This document shows positions 1 to 13,400 of a stretch of DNA of 64,000 nt, one piece after another. Origin of the DNA: Nemertoderma westbladi (lineage: Eukaryota; Xenacoelomorpha; Nemertodermatida; Nemertodermatidae); assembly GCA_032718475.1 (NCBI GenBank), contig JAUCBJ010006800.1, positions 1 to 64,000 on the forward strand. The letters run 5' to 3'. Positions within the stretch are counted from its first letter, which is position 1; each line of letters begins with the position of its first letter. Made by a program: the position numbers and the translations under genes. The notes below the pieces were generated by a model. It had not been told where the DNA came from. It ran no database searches and worked only from the letters and a program-made list of their open reading frames with translations.

Positions 1-1357
1 TCACAATACAATTTATCCAGGACATCTGGGCCCCGCCTCTGTGCGGGTAAGGGGCCCTTGAGCTGGAATTAGATTGGCTTCTGGGCCTACTATGTATTCT
101 TACTCTTTCTGGGTTGACTCACAGGATATTGGATCCCCAAATCTCTTGTCATCATCTAATCGATGTCTCCACTCCAGCTTTTGTCAGCTGCATGTTGCAA
201 TCAATGCCAGAACCGTGGGAAAAAGTTGTGGTATGCTGAATCAGTGTTAATTTACTCCAAACTTTGTGTAAGAAAGGAAATTGTGTAAATATATGCCCTA
301 CTGTATCATATGATACAGTAGTGCCCTGGCCATCCCCTGGGTATTACACATTATAGTTAAAGCTTTCTTATAGGACTTGCAATGGAAATGTGGCTCATTG
401 ATCCAATAAGCCTCCGGGCTTTAGAGCCTAGAGATACTGTTGTATTGCTGAGACTTTAGTCACCATACATTTTGCCTTGTGTACATATACAGTGTAGGAA
501 ACATACAGTAAGGTGATGACAGTGACACTAATTATATTCCACGCTGATCACAGGAATACAGCAGTCGGCTTGACTAATTAATGAGATGGACGTCGGTTTT
601 ATATCCCGGCGTTATATAGATTCGGATTCATATATTATTATTATATCATATTGTCTTTCTATGATATACGGTTCTTTCATTAGCTCCATGCATCATATAT
701 GACAACCTGTGCCTTAGGCTTAGGCAGTAATGCTGTATGATGAATGTGGCAGCAGCTCATAAAGCATTCCAATTGAATGAACCTACACTACAGTATGTTT
801 GTTTATAATATTATCATTTATACTGAGTTGAATAATATTTTAATGTTTGTATCCCTTGTGCACTTATTATTCGCGTACCATGGACAATCAATGGTTCTTC
901 CTACCATGGCATTATTATCAGGAGAAGGGTATCTTCCCTTCCTTTCCCACTGGGTTTTAATTAATTAGGGTGCATTGTATGAATACACTGGATATCTACA
1001 GTGTAGAATCAAAACCAAACCAAAAGGCAAAAGGTTATTGTATGTAACAATGTTGTTGAATTTCGTAATCTACTGTAAAGTGCAATACTTATTTCTCATC
1101 CAATGAAATCTTACGAAATTTGGGCTGTATGTGAAAAAATTATCGAAGAACATTATCAAATCCAAAAAAATTAAATTTCATAAGGTGGGTGTATAGTTTT
1201 CATGAAAAATAGAAGTAGTCCCAGGACAAAATATAAAATTTGTTGATATTCTAAAAACTAATAGTGCGGCATTGTTGGCTAGCGTTAGTAGGTTTTGCAC
1301 TACGCTCAATCGCATGTGATTCTATTCCATTTCTGAAAATTGAACTGAATGCTATTT
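1..1357. other. No gene seen
   Basis: AT-rich non-coding DNA. Only short spurious open frames occur (for example 777-968). I see no splice-compatible exon, RNA gene or recognisable element here. Confidence 0.6.
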
Positions 1358-1745
1358 TTCGTGCACCTAAGAAGTGGGCGTGGCACTTCGATATTCGGAA
1401 AATGCCCCCGAGTTTTGAATTCAACGCATTTTTATAGGTTTTCTGGGCCACTGAATCGATTGAAAGTAATATAGAAGCCTGAAGACATAGTGGTTCGTCA
1501 TTTTTGGAGCACCAAAATTAGGCAGTGGCACTTTTTCTAATTTTAAAAAAGTACCATGCCCATATTTTGGTGTACCAATAATGACGTAACCCTAAGACTT
1601 GAGGCTTCAAACTTACAATTGATTCAGCGGTCCAGGGAACCTATAAAATGGGTTTAAATGAAAACTTCGTGGTATTTTCTTAATATCGTAATTTTTAAAA
1701 TTTGAAGTAGGCCTACTTGCCACGCCCTAATTTTGGTGCACCAAA
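1358..1745. repeat. Imperfect inverted repeat (foldback), about 390 bp
   Basis: The left arm (about 1358-1535) is matched in reverse complement by the right arm (about 1552-1745), centred near 1545. Paired landmarks include GTCATTTTTGGAGCACCAAA against TTTGGTGTACCAATAATGAC, and the arms around the two 'cctataaa/tttatagg' blocks. The arms carry many mismatches and indels, so this is an old foldback element or the remains of a MITE. Similar 'ttttggtgc' wording recurs inside the piggyBac-like element at 46.4-48.0 kb, so the two may be related. Confidence 0.65.
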
Positions 1746-1919
1746 AATGACGTACCACTACACTTACGTACTTATATAGAGTAGTAGAGTGTTCCATTCG
1801 AATCAGAATCAATAAAAAAAGCACCAACATAAATAATTACGAACTCACAAATGACATTGTAAAATTCGAGAATGGACCAAATTTTGAGGTTGGCACCCAC
1901 ATCGAAAAGTAGAAATCTA

Positions 1920-2030
1920 ATTGCAACACCGTTTTTTGCAAAAGATGCCCCTTTTAAATTTGACTAATTCTCGCATTGCAACACCGTTTTTGCAAAAGAT
2001 GCCCCTTTTAAATTTGACTAATTCTCGCAA
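1920..2030. repeat. Tandem duplication of a 54-bp unit
   Basis: Two nearly identical copies in tandem, each starting ATTGCAACACCGTTTTT and ending ACTAATTCTCG. They differ by one T in the homopolymer. Confidence 0.9.
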
Positions 2031-2113
2031 AAAATTGGGCAGGTACATAATGTGGTTGCATAAATACAGCAATTAAAACCTAGGAAGGGGCCGATTCGCC
2101 CCCCCCCCAGTGG

Positions 2114-2125
2114 TAATAGGGTTAA
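2114..2125. mobile_element. Possible lone right end of a piggyBac-like element
   Basis: TAATAGGGTTAA is identical to the right terminus plus TTAA target of the element at 46.4-48.0 kb, and a C-rich run lies just inside it, as in that element. No matching left end was found upstream. Twelve bases alone are weak evidence. Confidence 0.35.
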
Positions 2126-2641
2126 AATGTCCTCCCATTTCTTTGATTTTAAACCGGTTAAGCGGAAACTTGGCACAATTGTACTAGACCATTAGCTGTG
2201 TCATCTTACTTCTTTTTCTGAGGTCTTAAAAATCCACTGCAGTTTTCAAGCCTGCCTCTAGGCTGGTGTAAAGTGATCAAGGGCATCTGCTTAGATTTTG
2301 CTTATATTTCTCTCAAGTTGACACTTACATAAGTTTATATCACGTGCTGCGCGAAGGACCCACTTGAGGTATAATATGGTTAAGGTTAAGTTACAACAAA
2401 TTATAGATATGGATACCAGCGCAAGAGAACTGGAGCTTTCGGGTATTTTTAGTAATTACAGGTAGGTAAGTTAATGTCATGTAGTATTATATAAATGGAC
2501 CAAAATGGGATGGTGGGGAGTCAGGTTAGTGTGTAGAGGTGTGTATCCTTAGTATATCAATGTGTATCCAATAATATTGATCACTAGGGTCAACACTATT
2601 ATTATTAATTAATTGTGAACAAGACGAGTGAACAAGACATG
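2126..2641. other. No gene seen
   Basis: Ordinary AT-rich intergenic sequence. One CACGTGCTGCGCGAAGG block near 2341 is the unit of the degenerate repeat cluster at 58.0 kb. Confidence 0.6.
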
Positions 2642-2643
2642 TC

Positions 2644-2699
2644 GGGGGGGGGGGGGGGGGGGGGGGGGCAGTGCCCCCAAAGCCCCCCCCCCCCCCCCC
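2644..2699. repeat. Poly-G run followed by poly-C run (hairpin-forming)
   Basis: About 25 consecutive G, a 14-base spacer containing CCCCC, then about 17 consecutive C. The two runs can pair as a G:C hairpin, and the G run alone can form a quadruplex. Exact lengths of such runs are often unreliable in assemblies. Confidence 0.85.
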
Positions 2700-2817
2700 T
2701 CCCGTACGATACGGGCCTGTGTAGAGGGAAGTTTACATACTTCCCTTTGCATGTAATGTTGTACACCAGGTATGTTTGTTTTATTTCGGCGGTATGTATA
2801 TAGTTTGAAAGTTAAAA

Positions 2818-2990
2818 GGCGGGTATGGCTCAGTTGATTGAGCGCCTGTAATCTATTGGTTGTAGGTTCGGGCCCCGCTGGGTCCACTAAGACTTTCATC
2901 AACTGGGGTCGATAAAATGAGTACCGGTACCAGTTGAATTACTGGAAGCAAAACTAGGGATATGAGCAGCGCCCGCCGCCCCTTATCTTC
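2818..2990 (+). mobile_element. tRNA-derived SINE-like element
   Basis: The head resembles a tRNA promoter: an A-box-like TGGCTCAGTTGATTGAG near 2827 and a B-box-like GGTTCGGGCCC near 2864. A non-tRNA body follows, including GTCGATAAAATGAGTACC. The putative acceptor-stem ends do not pair, so this is not a functional tRNA gene. The body continues to about 2990, where the end is unclear. Confidence 0.65.
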
Positions 2991-5646
2991 GGGTAGCAGC
3001 TATTGAAAGTGGAAATCGCTTGTCGGTGAAATTTGCTCTTTTCCTCATGGCTGTCTGCTTTCGGCTGCCGAAGTCGCTTCTACACCCGTATGTTGGTTAC
3101 TTACTGAGCAACCAGCTCGTTTTTTTACCTACGTTGTGCAGCCTACGTACAGTGCAGTGCAGTGTCCTTGTCATATAGATATTTCCAACCAAAGGGAAGT
3201 TGATAATGCATTTTGTTTTGTTTGTATAATAATATCATTGAGAATATCGTATTCAATGGCATATCTTTATTCACATTGAAACATACAGAAGCTACAGTAA
3301 CTAACAGTGCATTATCTACATAGTTCCGGGTAGTTCCTGTACTTTCCTTCTCTTTCAAATAACATTGGCCAAATTTGTTCTTAGTGGTATTCATTTTTCT
3401 ATTTCACAAGAATTTCCTAGGTAATAGGTAGGTAGGCCCTCAATTCCAGATGACGACTGCTGACGTACTCAGTATGTTGGTCTGGTCAAAAGTCAGTTTC
3501 TGATGTCAGCAGATGCATTATTAACATGATCCACTTAACTCACATTATTAACTAAGTAGATACACATTGGTTATCGTTTCTCTATGCGCGCACCCAAATT
3601 ACACCCTGAATTACTATTGACTCATACCCACGACAACCAGCCGACTGTACCAAGTGCAGGAAACTAGAAATGCTAACAATTTTACACAGTTTCTGGCTGC
3701 TGAAGAGTTTTCGTTCACTAAATCTCTGTGGCTGAACATGTTGTTGTTAAGAAAAACATTTTATTTTATTTATTAACTTCAAATGGTGTATTAAATTTCC
3801 ACCAAGGTAACAAAACAAACAAAATATAAATAAACAATTAATATTCATTATGGTAAGTATAACAATTACAGAGAACTACACCAAGTGGCGTAAATTAAAG
3901 GCCACAAAGCTCATTTATAATATATAAAGTTGTATTTAAATATGACTAAATTTCGAATCATATAAAACCACTTATCTTAGAATTACTAACAATAATAAAT
4001 TAACTATTAATCATTTTGCACTGTAAGTAAACAACCCAAAGTTGACACATCCTGTAAAAGTGTTATAATATATATAATAGACCAATACTACAGAATTACA
4101 GAACTACAGAATCAATTATGGTCCAGAAATCAGCAAGTAAGTAAGTAACCATTCCTATTAAATTGATAAATAAGACATTAAAATCGGACAAAATAAATTA
4201 ATATAATATATGAAAAACATTGAAATTAAACAAATTGTGCAAATAATTTATATTCTGTCATCACAATATACTCCTTAATGCAAATAGATACAATCTAATC
4301 AATACAGGCAGTCAAATGTATTTTAATTAATAAATCGGTTAATTAAATGGCAGCAATAACTAATCACTTTTCCCAAAAAGTTTTCCAAAAATTGCTAATT
4401 AATTAATAATTATAAATTCTTTAGTCATTTTTAACAATCACGAAACCCAAAGGTAACAAACAAACATGGCCGTAATTAATCATTTTTATATATATTATTT
4501 GGTAATATATAATGCGAGATGTAAATCTAACATCCAATTCAGTAATCATATTACCTGCCCCCCCCCCCCCCACACCTTCCCCCATGTTGCATACAAATAC
4601 AGTATATGAAAATGTATTTACGGACCATTTAACCCAATGGATGTCGTAATAGGAAAGAGAGAAATAGACCAGGAAATCAACTAGGAATACCATACGAGAC
4701 ATTGTGAGAAATAAGTCACTGTTGGATTTGTTTTTAATTTAATGCAGTGGCCATGGAAACACTAGAATGTGATCGGTCTCATAGCAACAAATATAATCAA
4801 GAAAGTTAACACTCATCAGTGCTAACTGAGAAGTAAGTATTGTCTGTCATGTTTTCCAAACCATAGTTGAACAGACAATGGCGGCTATATATATAGTATA
4901 TATACTGAATAATTCCTAATTTTTAGTTAGTACAAAAATGTCACAAAAAATGACAAAAAAAAAATATTTTATTAGTATACTTTAAAGTCTACGGCATTGA
5001 ATGGGGAACATTTTTTGTTGAACAATAATTATTATTAATTAACAATTTTTTGGCTATGTTGCAACAATCTTACATTTCTATAGTAAACGAAATATTATGT
5101 CGTGTCGTGAAATTCTTAATTACATAAATAGCAGTTCTAAGAGTAGATCTAAGTAATAGACTGAGACTGTCTTTCTTAATTTAAGATATTATCTACAATT
5201 TAACAATGTATCATCCTAAACTACACCAATAAATCGATAACACTGCCTGATGACGAATATCATAGCCTGAGAATTAGAAACTGGAAAACACAAAGACGTA
5301 AAAGAAATTGGCTCCACAAACTACGAAATAAAACAACTGACCTACTGTAGTATGTCTCTGACACCTAATGATTTAAAATTACGCAAATAAAATGAAAAAA
5401 ACATTATATTTCACGATATCATATATAGTTTAATAAGTAATAAATAATAAGTTATAGTACGAAGAAATTACGATACGTGAGTGAGATGCTTAATTTTGAT
5501 ATTCCCAATAGTATATTTATTTTGCTTAAATCAATTTAAGTTAATGCTTTGAGTACAGCATATAAAGAGCGTATATATATATACATCTGATGAACCCTGA
5601 ATTTTCCCTACAAAAATAGATGGTTTTGAAACTGAAAAGTCAATAA
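2991..5646. other. Gene-free AT-rich region
   Basis: Extremely AT-rich sequence with many AATTAATT blocks and a 14-base C run near 4558-4571. Open frames here (for example 3143-3394, 4421-4702) lack splice or protein-family support. Nothing further is recognised. Confidence 0.6.
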
Positions 5647-5897
5647 TAATGTAAGTACCGGTACATAATGTAAGTACCGGTACATAATGTAAGTACCGGT
5701 ACATAATGTAAGTACCGGTACATAATGTAAGTACCGGTACATAATGTAAGTACCGGTACATAATGTAAGTACCGGTACATAATGTAAGTACCGGTACATA
5801 ATGTAAGTACCGGTACATAATGTAAGTACCGGTACATAATGTAAGTACCGGTACATAATGTAAGTACCGGTACATAATGTAAGTACCGGTACATAAT
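5647..5897. repeat. 19-bp minisatellite, about 13 copies, with palindromic core
   Basis: About 13 almost perfect copies of TAATGTAAGTACCGGTACA. Each unit carries the 10-bp perfect palindrome GTACCGGTAC and a GTAAGT splice-donor-like hexamer. The overlapping minus-strand frames that read Tyr/Leu/Cys/Thr repeats are products of the periodicity and not genes. Confidence 0.95.
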
Positions 5898-7179
5898 ATA
5901 ATATTGTAATTGCTAACGGCATTACAATCTTACGGCTACTTGGCATAAACTACAAATTTTAGGAATGGCCAATTTTTTCAACATTTAAAATATAACACTA
6001 AAATAGCACAATAATATTTAAGAGGATATTTACTAAATTCCCCAATTTGACTAAAAACAGTCACAACTTATGCCTGGTTAGTGGTTATACACGAAATAAA
6101 GTTTAGATAACTGCAAACTAGACTTTATCGACATTATTTAATTACACTAGAAGTGACTCGCTAATGTCGTTATAAATCGATATTTTTTCAATCCGAAATA
6201 AACTTTTTGGATCTCGAACTAGGTGGGATCGCTTTTCACTCACATTACAATAGCGAAAGCTAAAATACACAGTTGATTAAATGAGTCATGAATTAATTAA
6301 TTAATTACAATTTATTATAATTAGCTCTTTGATGACGTCATTACGGTACATTTACGGGAGCCTAAAAAAACAATAAATAACTTAGCCACACATTAAATTA
6401 ATGATTTTTTCACTAAATACCATTGATTAAAATAAAATAAACAAATAATAGTTATTCTGGGTGCAATATAATCGGTTGTAACAGCTTCATACACGTTCTA
6501 GAATTCAATAAGTTAGTTGTATTTACGTAACGTCAGAAGGACAATAATCGGTTCAGTAATGGGAAGGTCAGATGTAATCTTTATTATTATGTAAACTACA
6601 ATTAATTACGGAATGGCATTAATTATACTAATTAAATAATAAGCACTAACATGCCCCACATACAATATATTATATATACTTGTATGGGATGGTGTTTGTA
6701 CTTTGCATAATGTATAGTATATAAATACCCCTTCACAATATATTAACGCACTGGTAATAAACAATTTATTTTCTTAAAATAATTGAAATAGGAATTCCTG
6801 GAATTGTCGATAAGGAATTAATAAATTAGCTAACTGCACAAAATTAAATAAAATTACTTAAATGAATTAAAATTTCTGCATGATGATATCGCAGTACGAA
6901 AAATATACTATTTGTACAAAATATTTTTGCTAAAATTGATAAATTTAATATATATATACTGTAATACATCAAATATAATTATAATACAATCAATAAATCT
7001 TCGTATTTATTTAATAATCAGACGCAAAGAAAGACACATTTTACAAAACGTAAAGCTTCTTCATAATAAATTCAATAAAATAATGTCCCTTCGAAATAAA
7101 TCTGAATTATTCATTAGATAAAGATATGAAATATAACTGACTCTGATGGGAGGATCTCAGATAATTTTCCATTGATTTT
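5898..7179. other. AT-rich region downstream of nanos
   Basis: This holds the presumed nanos 3'UTR (below 7180 on the minus strand) and beyond it AT-rich sequence without recognisable genes. The frame at 6912-7121 is low-complexity and unsupported. Confidence 0.5.
7006..7011 (-). promoter_or_regulatory. Candidate polyadenylation signal of nanos
   Basis: TTTATT on the plus strand reads AATAAA on the minus strand, about 170 bases past the nanos stop codon. That spacing suits a short 3'UTR. AATAAA is frequent by chance in DNA this AT-rich. Confidence 0.35.
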
Positions 7180-7482
7180 TCACGACGAAGTAAAGGCTTG
7201 GAGCACATGCGGTGCAAGAAGCATGCTGGGCGGGCGACGTACTCCGATCACGGGAGAACCGCTATCGCCAGACTTTGCTGCCGCTTTCGCCGCCGCGATC
7301 TGCTCTGTACCCTGTCCCAACGGGCAATACTTTATGGTGTGGGCATTCTCCCCGCTCACCCCGCATATGGGGCAGGTGTAGGCTCGCAGAATGGGGCAGG
7401 TGACCCGGCCGTCAGCCGTCTTGAGAATGTGACTTGTGTAGACCGCTTCGGATTCTCCATTGTTCTTGCAGAAAACGCACAA
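7180..7482 (-). CDS. nanos: nanos last exon: CCHC-CCHC zinc finger and C-terminus
   Basis: The exon starts in phase 0 after the acceptor TTTACTTTTAG and ends at TGA (7182-7180). It opens [10 protein letters not shown], and the tandem finger follows with all eight zinc ligands present. The second half reads [17 protein letters not shown]. After the finger come CPLGQ, an Ala/Lys stretch (IAAAKAAAK) and a tail of about 30 residues. GC content is clearly above that of the flanks, as expected for constrained coding sequence. Confidence 0.95.
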   Translation of the reverse strand: MCVFCKNNGESEAVYTSHILKTADGRVTCPILRAYTCPICGVSGENAHTIKYCPLGQGTEQIAAAKAAAKSGDSGSPVIGVRRPPSMLLAPHVLQAFTSS

Positions 7483-10400
7483 CTAAAAGTAAACAAATAA
7501 ACATGATCGACTTATATTTTATTAATTACCACACAAAAACTCTCCATACTTGTTTGTGTGATTACTGCATATAAATCTTTATAAAAAATATATAATTAAT
7601 AAATAAAAAATTATAACAATTACGAGCACACATGGAGGCCTTTTTCCAAACGCACCACTTGTTGCTTTGCAACAAGGGCCTCTGCAATATTCTTAATTAA
7701 AATACTATAAATATATATAATATGCTAATTAAAATAATTAATTATTCGGTTGGAATTCTTTTTGGTTGGTCGAAAAAAAGTTTAAAAAAGTATTCCTGCT
7801 GTAGGCCAAACCATTCAGTTTTCAGTTTTGTAAAATTATTTTAAACAAATCTTTATTTTGTGAAATTCTTGCATTAGGCGTGCTGTAAAATTCAGCTGTA
7901 ATCAATTCTATTTTGTAGGATTTGTTTAATAATTATGTATTACCGACTCCGACATCCGCGTAATAATCTTTGATATATAGTCAGTAGGATGAACTATATC
8001 AAAAAAGGCGTGGATTAAATACACAAGAGTAAGGTAAGGATGGACAATTCATTATGTATGGGTGGGTAACTTTCTTCCGTTCGATATTAATCCAAGCGAT
8101 TAATTAATTTGTGTTGTGTCAACCAGGGCGGGGCATAAAACTAACTCTCACCCGACAAAGGTAATAATATCTAATAACAGTCCGCATCGTAGTTAATATC
8201 CTGCCGGGCAGATAACAAATTATCTGATGAAGCATATCAAACCAAGGCCTAATCCATGGATTTACCTTCTAATTTCAGCAAGCATGCAAGCATGTTATCA
8301 GTGAATTTATTATAAACGGTAGTATTTTATTTTTATTTTGAGCGGATTAATATGAGCCTTTGCACATGAATGGGCTGCTGCTTAATAAACAAACATTTAT
8401 TTTAACTAAGATACTAATATAATATTATGAGTTCGGCTTAAGCTACACGGATAGATTGTCATTTAACCTTTCGTTCTTGTAGAAAAAAAGACTCAAAAGG
8501 AGCAGGTTGTAGTTGTAACCTGTTCCTTTCCTTTCCCATAATCTAAAATATTAATAAATACAGCGAGATTACAAATGAGCATGGTTTTTAAATATACGAT
8601 TTTTATGACCATTTTCCCATTTACTCACGTTTTCACCAGCCTGTATGTAGTATTGAATGTAAAATGATACAGTATCATCATAATTATAGTCTCATCAAAA
8701 ATATTTTATAAATTAATCTTGATAATGAGACTGTCCAGTGTCCATTACCATTGGATTGGTATTTCGGGCCTATGGTAACATTTTAAAAATTCAACAAATT
8801 GTACCTAATTAAAGCCTCATGGTACAAATACAGATTTACACCCAGAGATTAAACAGGACTTGGCTGAAATACAGCAGCGGTATTCGTTAGACTTTCACCC
8901 TTATATTCATCAACTTTCACCAGAATGGAATCACAAAGGACTATCATGGTTTCATATTGCCCTTTCTTTCTTTTAGGCCGTTTGTTACTTCTCTCACTGA
9001 CTTTATGGCCTGCATCGCTGCATACGACTACTAGGATCGGCATGCTGCATTGCAGCTGCATTTTTAAGAATGCTGTGCCGGCTTATTGACAAAATTGCAC
9101 CGCCACAACTCCCTATCACCCATGACATTTGCTAGATCATCCGCATCTTCAAGGCCAGTGTCCTTTAAGATGCGTCTCAAGAAAGTCATGGGCTGTCCAT
9201 CATGCTTATTCACTCCATGAGGCTGCCAAAGTACAAGATTATTATGCACTGGCTTGTCCTCACGGCGAAATCAATGTCCTGCAAAGCGGAGGCGATTTTG
9301 TTCTAGTGTCAAGCTTGGGGGAACCAATGAGACACCTCCAATGTTATATAGTGTCTGGTTGGAGATGTGTGCATTGTACTTGACACAATGAACCCGGCGT
9401 AGCATTCTTGTGAATCGCTGCATGCTTGGCCTCTGAGAGTTTCTTGGGTTGAAAGACGAAACAACCGCACAGCTGTCTGTCTGTCTGCCCCAGCAGATCA
9501 CATTTTGCTTGCAATGTCTTACTCTTAATCTCTCGGTATCCGTGGCTTATTATAGATTTTCATAGTTTGGTCCGTGTATATGAACCGGTAAACATTTTAC
9601 CGGTGTGCTTTGCTGTGTTATAATTGTAGGCAATTAATTATAGTCTTTTGACATTATATATTTCATGAAAATATTTTATACATTTACTCCGACAAACACG
9701 CAGACACCCACGCAGAGTCACCTTCACTTTCCATTTAGGATAAAGTTTGTAAGTAGATCATTATGGTACTGGAGATTAAACATTGCGTTGTTGTGTTTAT
9801 AGTAAACGCGAATAGTAAAATAGTGAGGAGTTAGTAAAAAATTCGTATTTAATTGATAGTTATTTTAGTGAAGTGGACTGTAAATTAACATAATGAAAAC
9901 ATAATGGATGATCTCTAGCAGAGAGATCTGTTTGTTCTTTAACTTTACTAATGGATGGACGTGCAAGGAGAGAGTGACGACAACACAGAGTAAAGGTAAC
10001 TAACATAACAGGATAGAACAAATTACAATTAACAAATTACTGCAAATAAACGGCAATATAAGTGTTTACACGAGGAACCCATCCATAGTACGGTATATTG
10101 CGGCAGTTTGTTTTTCTCATAGGGGTGGGCATTGCATTCATATGCGTCCAATAGTATATATCCCTAATATACAACTGCATTTAATATGTTATGTTTGCCG
10201 AGTGAAGCTAGAGGCCGCTGCTGTCACCATTAGCGGGTGTGTGTGACTCATCCGTTACACGGCGTAGCATTTATTTATTGGTAATGCCAACCCAGCGCTG
10301 GCACACACAGCACCTCTCTCTTTGCTGGCCTGCAGGAGCCACTACTGCAAGGACAGAAGGGATGAAAGCGAGTTAGAAGGGATGGGGGGTTGTTCGAATG

Positions 10401-13400
10401 CAGCGTATCATAGGTACATGAGATGCCATCTGCTCTTAGCAGATATATATATCCGCATAACACAGTATATACTGAGTGCTAAGCCTATGTATGTAGTGCA
10501 TTAGAGGTAGAAGTTTGTGAATCTATGGCAATGCAAGCTGCCACATATGGGCATTGTACGATAGGGGGCCTCAGATGTAGCGGCCCTGGCCACGGCCTAC
10601 AGATTTTAATAGGTCGTAATTAAATGGTTTTACGTTTAACACCCTGGTGGTGTGGGAAGGTTGGCGTCTGTGAATAAGGCTGTAGTCGAGAGAATTTCTC
10701 TGCAGGGTGTGCTGTACACCGACCGATACCTACAGAAATTAACATTCACTCATGTGTGACCTACACTACTACTACTACTACAACTACTGCTACTGCATTT
10801 TAGTGCACTGGCATTTTATTCCATATGAATAAAGGCCCATGTGAAGAATAACAGACTTTATGCTGTTAAATTTTACTTTGCAGTTTACCCCCATGTGAAG
10901 AATACCAGGTTTTCACTAAAAACACAGGTTACAGAAGGGCTGAATCTAACCAAAACAATAAACGAATTGTTAAGTATAAGCGCTACGAAAGAAAGATAAG
11001 GAGAAATTTGGAGAAATACAAATTCTTCATATATAAAATTCCGATCGAGAATTTCGACCGAAAATGATATTCTTCACATGGTCGTGTCTACCCCATGCAG
11101 CCATGTACGTCATTTTAAACACACACATCTACCGGTCAGCCGCGGTACCTATTCCAGTATCCACCTACAAATTTCTTCACGAATGCGGCAATGGATGTAG
11201 CCGGCGTTGGGAAGGCTGTAGTTGCTGCGGCTGTTGGTGCAACAGTTTGAGCTGCGGCTGGAGCTTCACTTCGTTGATATTCATAAATGTTTTGCTTAAT
11301 CGTATAGAACATCTATATATGTAGTTTAGGATTTGGCTAACATGGTACGGTTTGAGTATAACTGAGTAGTTAGTTATCGTATTCCATTAACTTTATGGAG
11401 GTTTAAATGTTTTAAATAATTATTACCAATAAAGATTTACAGTATTTATTAATTAATGCAGAATAAAAAAATACAGTAAGATTAAAGCGCACACAGTAAA
11501 GTCACACAGTTAGTCAACTGTATACTGATGTAGGCCAACTGTAATAAATAATAATCTGGAATATTTTGTTAATTTAATGAGTAGCTAAGCAATTGTTAAT
11601 GACATCAAACAATTACTGTATTAATACTCGTCAAACAAATAAATAAATAGGCCAAATGTCTAAAATTTTTGTGTATGTAATTACGAAATACCGTCGACAA
11701 ATTTTGAACGCCGATATCTCAGTTATTTCTCAACGAAACTAATTTTAAATAAGTTACATATTTAGAATCTTTGCAAAGACAGCTTTCTATTTTCTACTTA
11801 CTGTACTTAACATACAGTATAGGCGTACAGGTACAGTAGTACCTACGGCTACCGATGGTGGTATACTCGGTACACGGTTTTGTTTTCTTTCACTTTCAAC
11901 TCTCAATTATTATATACAGTATATGGGAGTGGTGGTGTGAATTATAGGTATACCATGCATTTATAGCTCATATTGTTTATGCGGTCTTTGTTTAAAAAAA
12001 ACACTTTTTTTATCCGTAAAAAAAACAAAAAAAAACAAAAAAAAACAGTGTTTCGAAACATGTGTTTAAACTTTAAAACAACCCTTGTGTTTTTTGTAAA
12101 CCCTACTCATAATAAAAAATGCACTAAATTTTTTAGAAAAAAAATAATAGTCGGGGGGTGTCTGGAATAAGATAATTGTGGGTGGATTTTTTTTTAAAAT
12201 TAATAGCCGTGTCGCCCCGTCTATTCGGGACTCCAGACTTGTACAACTTCGGTTGGTTTCAGTAAGTATGGGATAATAATAACAATACAGTAATCCATAA
12301 AAACCTTCTGTGATTTTTGAAAACGTGGACAGAACCGCTATAATGTACAAATCAATCTAATTGGTCAATTCATTGCCTGTTCTTTTTCAACCCAGTCAGT
12401 TCACTTTTTTCAAATACCCATCCCTGTTCCACCATCTTGTAACTTCTCTTATTGATAGATTTGTTCTGAAAATTTATTGATAAAATCGTCACTTATGTAG
12501 AAGTTTTTCCAAGCACTAATCTGATGCCGTTATTGAGTGTTGTATCTTAAAGTGTCCCCTAGCATACCGTACCTCTAACGGCTGTGCCGTTCAGCAATGT
12601 GGCCAGACGCCTCAAGATCATCCATTCTCCTAGGGCGTCGCCCAACACAAACCAGGTAGACAAGACACGAGCGAACGATTCATTCAATGATAGTGATAAT
12701 TATTTATGCAAGCACTTCAGAGTTAGTTACTTGAGTTGCGGTGAATAAAAAATAGACAATCACAAATAAAAATATGGTCAAAATCGTAAGACATTCACAT
12801 ACGTAGATTTTCTGCAACTTCATAAGGAAACAATTATTGTCAAGTACGAACATCCTTTTCCGTATTGTGATAAAATATTCGTTTATCACAATACCGTATC
12901 CTTCTGATAGGCGTGATATTTTGTAATGGAGCTAAAGATTTCCGTTTCCGGGCCTTGCTTAAGGAACTAATTTCCAAACTCGACCATTTTATTCTACCGA
13001 AGTTATCAACCTGCGTTGCGTTGCAGTGGGGGAGTGTTGTGTTTGCGTTGCGTTGCAGTGGGGGAGTGTTGTGTTTGCGTTGCGTTGCAGTGGGGGAGTG
13101 TTGTGTTTGCGTTGCGTTGCAGTGGGGGAGTGTTGTGTTTGTGTTGCAGTGGGGGGAGTGTTGTGTTTGCGTTGCGTTGCAGTGGGGGAGTGTTGTGTTT
13201 GCGTTGCGTTGCAGTGGGGGGAGTGTTGTGTTTGCGTTGCGTTGGAGTGGGGGGAGTGTTGTGTTTGCGTTGCGTTGCAGAGGGGGGAGTGTTGTGTTTG
13301 CGTTGCGTTGCAGTGGGGGGAGTGTTGTGTTTGCGTTGCGTTGGAGTGGGGAGAGTGTTGTTTGCGTTGCGTTGCAGTAGGGGGAGTGTTGTGTTTGCGT

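Noticed and set aside
2818-2890. A tRNA gene
   Set aside because: A and B boxes are present, but the acceptor-stem ends do not pair and a SINE-like body follows.
5531-5946. Tyr/Leu/Cys/Thr repeat proteins on the minus strand
   Set aside because: Products of the 19-bp array.
9129-9383. Plus-strand ORFs repeated at LINE copies (also 16096-16347 minus, 50200-50451)
   Set aside because: Antisense shadows of the LINE RT C-terminus, which recur wherever the LINE occurs.
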